Assembly (NCBI GenBank): GCA_964613615.1
Contig: CAZTIB010000087.1
Span: 1 to 21,540 of the forward strand
Direction of reading: 5' to 3'
DNA from: J054 sp964613615
GTDB taxonomy: Bacteria; Pseudomonadota; Gammaproteobacteria; Steroidobacterales; GCA-2729495
DNA length: 21,540 nucleotides
This document shows, piece after piece, positions 15,291 through 21,540 of this stretch (positions are counted from its first letter, which is position 1; every line of letters starts with the position of its first letter). Below the pieces are notes generated by a model. It had not been told where the DNA came from. It saw only the letters and a program-made list of their open reading frames with translations, and ran no database searches. Made by a program: the position numbers and the translations under genes.

Positions 15291-16151
15291 TCAGGCAGCG
15301 GCGATGAACAGCGCCTGCGTCTCTGCCAATGCACTGTCTGCTTCCGCTTGCACCGGCTCGATAACGTCCGCAGTCAGGCCGGTGATCCCCCAGGCCGCTG
15401 CCTTGATCGGCAGCTCGTCGCTGGCCAGGGTGCGACCCGCACTGCTGGCCAGCGCAACGTGGTGGGCAATGTGGACAATGGCCGCCTCCAGTGGGCAATT
15501 CGACGCGCCGGCCGGGTCGACGTGGTAGCGGGCGACTTCGCCGAAGCTGGCCGGCAGCTGCCACGAGGCCATCAATTCCTCGCCCACTTCGCCATAGTGG
15601 CACCCCACAATATTCTGTTCGACCTGGTACAGCTCCCTGCCGCTGCTGCGAGCCTGCTCTCGCGCAGCTCGCGTTTCGTCCGGCAACTGCTGGTACATCA
15701 CCAGGTGGCCGAGGTCTCGCAACAGGCCCTCGAGGAAAATTCGTTCGCTATCGAGCACGTTGCAGCGCTGCGCCAGCAGCCGGGCCAGCAAGCCGCAATA
15801 GGCGCTGTCTGACCAGAAGCTGCGCACGTCCACCGTGTCCGCCACACCGGAGCAGGAATCCACCACCGACGTGGCCAGCACCACGTCGTGCGCCAGTTGT
15901 GTACCGAGCACGGTGACTGCCCGACTGATCGTATCCACCTGTTGCGACAGACCAAAAAACGCGCTGTTGGCAAACCTGAGCAGGCGCGCGGTAATGACCG
16001 GATCGCTCGCGATCAGCTCGGCCACCTGGCCCACGGACGATTCTTCGCTATCAATTGCCTCTTTTACCCGCAGGTACATATCGGGGAGCGTAAACAGCTC
16101 CCTGACGTCAGCGACCAGCTCGCGTGGATTCACCGCAACTTCGACGTTCAT
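15291..16151 (-). CDS. HDOD domain protein
   Basis: 286 residues, cytoplasmic, no signal. HDOD domains are HD-like signalling domains without the metal site. Residues about 20-215 match: LFTLPDMYLRVKEAI, ELIASDPVITARLLRFANSAFFG, and EGLLRDLGHLVMY, where the HD pair is Arg-Asp (R145-D146). It therefore should not be a phosphohydrolase. The C-terminal about 70 residues are helical and Ala-rich. HDOD proteins often sit with c-di-GMP or two-component genes. The ATG overlaps the stop of the GGDEF-GGDEF-EAL gene by 4 bases (ATGA), indicating coupling. Confidence 0.9.
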   Translation of the reverse strand: MNVEVAVNPRELVADVRELFTLPDMYLRVKEAIDSEESSVGQVAELIASDPVITARLLRFANSAFFGLSQQVDTISRAVTVLGTQLAHDVVLATSVVDSCSGVADTVDVRSFWSDSAYCGLLARLLAQRCNVLDSERIFLEGLLRDLGHLVMYQQLPDETRAAREQARSSGRELYQVEQNIVGCHYGEVGEELMASWQLPASFGEVARYHVDPAGASNCPLEAAIVHIAHHVALASSAGRTLASDELPIKAAAWGITGLTADVIEPVQAEADSALAETQALFIAAA

Positions 16152-19100
16152 CTCTCATCCCTTTTTACTTGCACAGGCCACTCGCCCGAGATCGACACCA
16201 CATTCGGCGCTGTCAACCCATCGCCGACCGCCGCATCGAGCATGCCGTGCACCGAGGTCTTGTCCTGAGCCGATTGGAGCCACGCTCCGGCTTCGTCAGC
16301 CGGCATCGGCGTTGCAAACAGATAGCCCTGCACCTCGTCGCACTCGAGGTTCTGCAGATAGCTCAGCTGCGCTTCGGTTTCCACACCCTCGGCCACGACC
16401 CGCATCCCGAGCCGGTGGGCCATTGCCACGATGGCCGCCACCACCGCCACATCTTCGCCGTTCATCGCCAGCTCCCGAATAAACGACCGGTCGATCTTCA
16501 GCGTGTCGAGCCGGAAGCGTTTCAGATAACTGAGGGATGAGTACCCCGTGCCGAAGTCGTCCATCGCAATGTGCACGCCCTGGGCATGCAGGTTCTTCAA
16601 TACGGTCGCAGACGCTTCAATGTCGTTCATCAACGCCGTTTCGGTTATTTCCAACTGCAGACGATGCGACTCCAGCCCCGCGTCGCTGAGCGTGGCCAGA
16701 ATTTCCCCGGTGATGTCTGACATCTTCAGCTGCACGGCCGATAGATTCACCGATATGCGCCCCGGCGCGATGCCAGCTTCCGCCCACGCTACGGCCTGAC
16801 GACACGCGGTTCGAAGCACCCAGTCGCCGATGGGCTTGATCAGACCGGTTCGCTCAGCGATCGGGATGAAACTATCCGGCGGCACCATGCCCAGCTCCGG
16901 GTTCTGCCACCGGATGAGCGCCTCCATCGCAATGACTTCGCCCGTTTTCAGGTCCAGGACAGGCTGGTAATGCAGCAGGAATTCACCGTACTCAATGGCC
17001 TGGCGCATCTGCGATTCGAGCATCATTTGCCGATATGACCGGTCGTTCATATCGTCGCTGTAGAAGACATAGGTATTGCAACCCAGCTCTTCGCGCGCGT
17101 GCTGGCGCGCGATTCTGGCATTGCCGATCAGCGTCTCGGCGTCGTCACCATCGCCCGGACTAACGCTCGCGCCGATACTGCAAGTCACATAGATTTCGTG
17201 CTCATCGATCTGTATCGGCTTGGTCAGGCTGGTGAGGATTCTCTGGATAATCCAGGTGACCGCGTCGACGCTCTCGAGATCCGGCAGCTCGATAGAAAAT
17301 TCGTCCGCACTCAGGCGCGAGACCGTGGAGCTCTTGTTACCCCCGCCCAACAACGCAACGGTATCGCTCTCGCGGAGCAGCGAAGACACCCTTTCTGCGA
17401 CGGTCCGCAGCATCTCATCGCCAACGTCGGGCCCAAAGGCATCGTTGACCCGTTTGAAGAGATCGATGTCCACGTACAGGACGGCCACCACGGTGCCATT
17501 ACGTTTGCTGCGCGCAATAGACTGGGCGACGCGATCGAAAAAGATCAGCCGGTTCGGCAAGCCGGTCAGGCGGTCATAGCCGAACTGTTTGTGCACCGTC
17601 AATTCCTGGTCTTCGAGAACACCCTCGAGGGTTGCGATTCGCTTCTGCAGGCTTTCGACCAGCGCCGTTGCCGCGGGCTCCCCGGAATCTCCGCCAGACC
17701 GCACGGCCTGGACGGAACTCTGAGGCACGCTGGTTGTTTCCATTGGGTCCATTTCGACCAGGTTCCAGCAGATGACCCGGTTCCGGCCACCCTCTTTCGC
17801 CGAATACAGGGCCATGTCGGCCTGGTTGACCAGGTCTTTGGCAGTCCCGTCAGTATCCCGCAGATCCGCCACGCCGACACTGATCGAGACACTCATGCTG
17901 GAGGTAAAGCGCGCCCGGGAGCCATCGTAGACCTGGGCACGGATTTTTTCGGCGAAGGTCGCGCTGGCGTCGAGGGGCGAACCCGGCAGGACCACGCAGA
18001 ACTCTTCGCCACCGTAACGACAAACCAGGTCATCATCTCCGCATAGCGCCGATACGAGTTCGGCTGTGTAGGCGATCACCTTGTCGCCAGCCGCGTGCCC
18101 GTAGCGATCGTTAATCGATTTGAAGTGGTCGATGTCTAGCATCAGGCAGCACAGTGGCTGGTCCGTGCGCCGCGCGTCTTCCATAACGCTCTCCAGGCGC
18201 TCAAAAAACGAACGTCGATTCAGGCAACCGGTCAGGGGATCGCGGGCGGCGAGAAACTTCAGCTCCTGGTTCTGCCGGTTGACCTCGGCCTGGGTAGTCT
18301 CGAGTTGCTTCAGGGCCAGCTGCAGGTCCGAGTTCTTCTTTTCCACGTCCGTGACGTCATCGAAGGTGGCCAACGCACCCCGAACGGCGCCTTTCGCGTC
18401 GGTGACCGGCGCGCCGTTGACCATGAAGGTGCGCATCTCACCCCCAGGCGTTCGAATACTCAACGGCAGGCCGGTTTGCTTGGTGCCGTCACGAATGGCC
18501 AGCTGCCACGGCATTAGTGTTTCGCCCTCGCCAATTTGTACGTTCCGCCAGCGCAACTCTGAAGTTTTCTTGCCGGTCAGCGGCTCCGTGGATTGTTCGA
18601 TGCGCTTCGTGAAGGCCTCGTTGGCCATCACGATCCGTTCTTCCTCATCCATGATGAGCACGCCCTCGGCCAGCGAGTCGAAGGCGGCCTTCACTCGCTC
18701 AGGGATCACTCCGGCGGGGTCGAGTTCGCGCAGGGCGCGGCGTAGAAAGATGAAATAGACCAGGAAGCCTGACAAGGCTATGAAAGTAATGAGGCCGACC
18801 AGGGAATTCTGCGGCGGCCACCACACGCCGGTTCCGGCCATCAGCGGCAAGAAACTGATTTCAACCGTGCCCCAGCGTTGGTCCTGGTTGAAGATCGGGA
18901 CCTGCACATGGGTCGCCGTGGAACGGTCATCCTCGGGCGGTTCCCAGTGGGTGCCGTGATCGCCGGCGGACGCAGTGATATTGCCGGCGCGATCACGCAG
19001 CGCCGCCGACAGCATGTCCTCGTTGCGCGCCACCACCGACCGCAGGGTTTCGTTGATGAGCCGGATATCGGTGCGGCTGGCGGCGGTCGACAGTTGCACT

Positions 19101-19255
19101 GCCAGCGCTTCGCAGAGATTCTGCCGAGCGGTCAGGGCCGCCGCCTCACGGTCGGGTAGAAAGCCGACAAATTTCGCCATCAGGATCAGGCTGATGGTCA
19201 GCGCCACCAGGCCGAAACTCAGCCGCAGCGTGGGCGTGCCGAGAATCTTCTTCAT
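16148..19255 (-). CDS. Membrane PAS-GGDEF-GGDEF-EAL protein with degenerate second GGDEF
   Basis: 1035 residues. TM helices about 10-30 and 152-172 enclose a periplasmic sensor. Then PAS about 187-300, a coiled coil 303-335, GGDEF-1 about 337-495 (GGEEF at 415-419, consensus-like), a linker with heptads (530-555), GGDEF-2 about 558-735 and EAL about 745-990. GGDEF-2 reads SADEF (649-653) and has a 12-residue insertion (635-646); it is probably inactive as cyclase. EAL residues E778, N837, E869, D899-D900, K920, E956 and Q976 are intact. Neither GGDEF has an RxxD inhibitory site. The start ATG overlaps the stop of the upstream repeat protein by 4 bases. It could make or break c-di-GMP in response to a periplasmic signal. 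Confidence 0.94.
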   Translation of the reverse strand: MKKILGTPTLRLSFGLVALTISLILMAKFVGFLPDREAAALTARQNLCEALAVQLSTAASRTDIRLINETLRSVVARNEDMLSAALRDRAGNITASAGDHGTHWEPPEDDRSTATHVQVPIFNQDQRWGTVEISFLPLMAGTGVWWPPQNSLVGLITFIALSGFLVYFIFLRRALRELDPAGVIPERVKAAFDSLAEGVLIMDEEERIVMANEAFTKRIEQSTEPLTGKKTSELRWRNVQIGEGETLMPWQLAIRDGTKQTGLPLSIRTPGGEMRTFMVNGAPVTDAKGAVRGALATFDDVTDVEKKNSDLQLALKQLETTQAEVNRQNQELKFLAARDPLTGCLNRRSFFERLESVMEDARRTDQPLCCLMLDIDHFKSINDRYGHAAGDKVIAYTAELVSALCGDDDLVCRYGGEEFCVVLPGSPLDASATFAEKIRAQVYDGSRARFTSSMSVSISVGVADLRDTDGTAKDLVNQADMALYSAKEGGRNRVICWNLVEMDPMETTSVPQSSVQAVRSGGDSGEPAATALVESLQKRIATLEGVLEDQELTVHKQFGYDRLTGLPNRLIFFDRVAQSIARSKRNGTVVAVLYVDIDLFKRVNDAFGPDVGDEMLRTVAERVSSLLRESDTVALLGGGNKSSTVSRLSADEFSIELPDLESVDAVTWIIQRILTSLTKPIQIDEHEIYVTCSIGASVSPGDGDDAETLIGNARIARQHAREELGCNTYVFYSDDMNDRSYRQMMLESQMRQAIEYGEFLLHYQPVLDLKTGEVIAMEALIRWQNPELGMVPPDSFIPIAERTGLIKPIGDWVLRTACRQAVAWAEAGIAPGRISVNLSAVQLKMSDITGEILATLSDAGLESHRLQLEITETALMNDIEASATVLKNLHAQGVHIAMDDFGTGYSSLSYLKRFRLDTLKIDRSFIRELAMNGEDVAVVAAIVAMAHRLGMRVVAEGVETEAQLSYLQNLECDEVQGYLFATPMPADEAGAWLQSAQDKTSVHGMLDAAVGDGLTAPNVVSISGEWPVQVKRDER

Positions 19256-21540
19256 TTCACCGGTCGGCCGCGAGCAGTAGCCGGGGCGCTATGACTTGCT
19301 GCCTCGAACAGGCGATCGACCTCGGATTCCCGCAGGATCTTCGCGTCGCGTTCCGCGCGCTCTTGTGCATCTTTCTTGCGCTTCTTGCGGGCCAGCAGGA
19401 TCGGCAATGGGTCGAAGCCTTTCCACATGGGCATGGAGGACAACAGGGCGCTCGCCAACGCGCCGCCGCGCAGGATCCAGCTGACGAAACCTGCACTCAG
19501 CATCAGGCTTGCGCCGGTGGTCATCTGCGTGACCATGATGCCGCCGAACTGAGCATCTTCTGCCGGCGAGCCCATCTCGCGCCGCATCGCGTCCAGGGCC
19601 TTCCAGATGGGCAGTTCGCTGGCCGCTGCCAACGCCATATCGGGTATCGCTACGTCGAACGCCGTTTCGACCGCTTGCAACGCGTCATACAGGAACTTGG
19701 GCGCTGTCACCCCGGTGCGCCCGGCGCCATCATCGCTTTGTCCGTAAAGTTCCAACAGTGAATTCTTCAATACTGTTTCGAGGTGCCCGGAGCCATCCGG
19801 CGTGTCGTATTCGACAATCGGCGGTTCCTCCTCTTGTCGAGGCGTCCCGTCGCCCGCAGGCTCGTCTTCCGGCGTGTCGTCGCCAGTATCTTTATCGGCG
19901 TCATCGCCATCTTCTTGATTGTCCGGTGGGCCGTCTCCGTTGTCCGGGCCTGGGCCCGGGTCGGGATCCGGCGGGCCGTCAGGGTTAATCAAGGTCGGCT
20001 CCACTACGGAAACCATCACGAGGACAGTATCCTGGGCGCCCGCTACGTCGGCGACTGTGTAGGTGAAGCTGTCCATGCCCGTGAACGCAGCCACGGGCGT
20101 GTAGGCGAAACTGCCATCCGGGTTTTGCGTTAATGAACCCTGGGCAGGCTGGGTAAAGCCGACGATCTGCAGCGTGTCGCCGTCCACATCTGTGTCATTG
20201 GCCAACAAGGCCGCCTGGCTGAAGGTGCCTCCAGACAGCCCATCGACGGATATGTTGTCGCTGGCCGCGACCGGCACGTCATTCATCGGGTTGACGGCGA
20301 TGGTCACAACGGCCTGGCTGGTACCGCCACTGCCATCTGAGACCTCGTAGGAGAAAGAATCCGCTCCATTAAAGTCGGCGTCCGGCGTATAGGTGAAGGT
20401 GCCGTCACTGTTCAGCACCAGCGTACCGTTGGCCGGGCCTGAAACCGGCGTGGTGTTCACGCTCAAAGGGTCACCGTCCACGTCCGTGTCGTTCATCAGC
20501 AGGTCGCTGATGCCGGCCACCCCTGCCAACGCTGCGTCTTCGTCCACCGCCATACTCTCGTCGCCGGACACCGGTGCGTCGTTCACCGGGTTCACCGTGA
20601 TCGTGACCACGCCCTGGCTGAAGCCGCCGTTGCCGTCAGCTACCTCATAAGTGAAGCTGTCGGTGCCGTTGAAATCCGCATTCGGCGTATACGTAAAGGT
20701 GCCGTCGCTGTTCAACAGGACCGTGCCGTTGGCGGGTCCAGCAACCGGCGTGGTGTTCACGCTGAGCACATCGCCGTCTACGTCGCTCTCGTTAAGCAAC
20801 AGGTCGTCCACTCCGAGTGCAGCCAGGAACGACACGTCTTCATCGACGGTGATGCTCTCCGAGCCAACCACCGGCGCGTCGTTGACCGGATTGACTGTGA
20901 CCGTGAAGGTGGTCTCTACCCAGGCGCCCCCGGTATCGGTGGCGCGGATCGTGATGTCGGCAGTGCCGTTGGCGTTCGCCGCATAAACCAGAGTAATATT
21001 ACCTGCTAAGTCATTGATAAAAGTAGAGTTGAACAGGCTTGGATCCGTGTTCGCAGCGACGGTGAAGGTCAGACCGCCGGCCCCGTCTTCCACGTCACCA
21101 AAGGCGCCCAGCAGGTCAATGGTCGTATTCGGCGCGTCTTCGTCAACGGTGACATCGGCAATGCCAGACGTGGTCGGGGCGTCGTTGTCTGCGTTCACCA
21201 CGATGGTGACGACAGCCTGGCTGGTGCCGCCATTGCCATCGGCAATTTCGTAGGTGAAGGAATCCGTACCGTTGAAGTCCGCGTCCGGCGTATAGGTGAA
21301 GGTACCGTCGCTATTCAGCACCAGCGTGCCGTTAGTTGGGCCGGAGACCGGCGTGGTGTTGACGGTCAGCGGATCACCTTCCGTATCGCTGTCGTTCAGG
21401 AGCAAGTCGTCGACGCCCAGCACGGCCGTGACCGGCTGGTCTTCGTTCGTTGTATAGCCGTCAGCGACGGCAGTCGGGCCATCGTTGATCGGGTTGACGG
21501 TAATCGTGACCGTGGCCTGCGCGATGCCACCATCGCCGTC
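19252..21540 (-). CDS. Giant cadherin-like repeat surface protein, C-terminal part (5' end outside window)
   Basis: The frame is open to the last base, so the N terminus lies outside; 762 residues are visible. From residue 19 run five tandem repeats of about 100 residues with the NDAPV-type start and the TYTPDADFNGTDSFTYEV core, as in tandem-95 or cadherin-like adhesins. Then come an acidic, Pro/Asp/Glu-rich linker (about 517-580), a helical segment, a hydrophobic stretch (about 670-700, SAGFVSWILRGGALASALL) and a basic cluster RKKRKK at 718-723 followed by a charged tail of 39 residues. This suggests an inner-membrane anchor with a short cytoplasmic tail, rather than an RTX secretion signal. 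The stop overlaps the GGDEF-GGDEF-EAL gene. Confidence 0.88.
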   Translation of the reverse strand, partial: DGDGGIAQATVTITVNPINDGPTAVADGYTTNEDQPVTAVLGVDDLLLNDSDTEGDPLTVNTTPVSGPTNGTLVLNSDGTFTYTPDADFNGTDSFTYEIADGNGGTSQAVVTIVVNADNDAPTTSGIADVTVDEDAPNTTIDLLGAFGDVEDGAGGLTFTVAANTDPSLFNSTFINDLAGNITLVYAANANGTADITIRATDTGGAWVETTFTVTVNPVNDAPVVGSESITVDEDVSFLAALGVDDLLLNESDVDGDVLSVNTTPVAGPANGTVLLNSDGTFTYTPNADFNGTDSFTYEVADGNGGFSQGVVTITVNPVNDAPVSGDESMAVDEDAALAGVAGISDLLMNDTDVDGDPLSVNTTPVSGPANGTLVLNSDGTFTYTPDADFNGADSFSYEVSDGSGGTSQAVVTIAVNPMNDVPVAASDNISVDGLSGGTFSQAALLANDTDVDGDTLQIVGFTQPAQGSLTQNPDGSFAYTPVAAFTGMDSFTYTVADVAGAQDTVLVMVSVVEPTLINPDGPPDPDPGPGPDNGDGPPDNQEDGDDADKDTGDDTPEDEPAGDGTPRQEEEPPIVEYDTPDGSGHLETVLKNSLLELYGQSDDGAGRTGVTAPKFLYDALQAVETAFDVAIPDMALAAASELPIWKALDAMRREMGSPAEDAQFGGIMVTQMTTGASLMLSAGFVSWILRGGALASALLSSMPMWKGFDPLPILLARKKRKKDAQERAERDAKILRESEVDRLFEAASHSAPATARGRPVK
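19993..21486 (-). repeat. Tandem 300-bp coding repeats (five units)
   Basis: Units start at the Asn of ND[AVG]P: 21486-21187, 21186-20884, 20883-20584, 20583-20284 and 20283-19993. Units 1, 3 and 4 are 300 bp and close relatives, sharing long near-identical stretches (TVLLNSDGTFTYTP-type). Unit 2 (303 bp) belongs to a different subfamily. Unit 5 is more divergent and slightly shorter. The array continues upstream beyond the window. Confidence 0.9.

Noticed and set aside
15291..16151. HD-GYP phosphodiesterase
   Set aside because: The metal-binding HD is RD and no GYP motif is present; HDOD fits better.
19993..21540. CRISPR or noncoding tandem repeat
   Set aside because: Units are 300 bp, in frame and translate to cadherin-like domains.

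Overview
The window looks like the chromosome of a GC-rich (by eye roughly 60% or more) gammaproteobacterium. The main evidence is the block recN / fur / bamE / rnfH / ratA / smpB / ssrA, which is a gammaproteobacterial gene neighbourhood. The tmRNA tag peptide ANDDNYALAA and a Pseudomonas-type Fur that keeps only one Cys of the usual CxxC pair point the same way. Genus cannot be read from the sequence; nothing identifies a plasmid, phage, insertion sequence, integron or CRISPR array.

Region 1 (1-4366), housekeeping. The 3' end of recN converges on fur, and the two stop codons share bases. bamE diverges from fur and ends exactly where the convergent rnfH ends. On the minus strand a sodium:neurotransmitter-symporter (SNF) family transporter, ratA and rnfH form a tight, partly overlapping operon. 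smpB diverges from the transporter and is followed by ssrA (tmRNA, encoded CCA, G-U wobble at the third acceptor pair) with its own promoter candidate and a clear terminator. SmpB and tmRNA together do trans-translation.

Region 2 (4554-9979), a run of predicted exported proteins. On the plus strand are an amidohydrolase-like lipoprotein, a small lipoprotein and a periplasmic protein with four cysteines. On the minus strand are a large lipoprotein that resembles the ferrochelatase/CbiX fold and, 40 bp downstream, a diheme c-type cytochrome that looks like two fused cytochrome c'-like halves. The last two are the least familiar genes of the region and look like one transcription unit.

Region 3 (9980-21540, all minus strand), a signalling and surface module. 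Reading in the direction of transcription: the C-terminal part of a giant repeat protein (100-residue cadherin-like repeats, acidic Pro/Asp linker, membrane anchor, basic cytoplasmic tail); a membrane PAS-GGDEF-GGDEF-EAL protein whose second GGDEF is degenerate (SADEF); an HDOD protein; after a 308-bp gap, a hybrid histidine kinase (sensor-HAMP-HisKA-HATPase-REC-REC-HPt); and a REC-PAS-GGDEF-EAL response regulator. Three of the four junctions are 4-base ATGA overlaps. The order suggests a phosphorelay that sets cyclic-di-GMP level, coupled to a membrane-anchored surface protein, recalling but not matching the LapD/LapA adhesin logic. This is the best candidate for an undescribed system here; the link between parts is inferred from gene order and domains.
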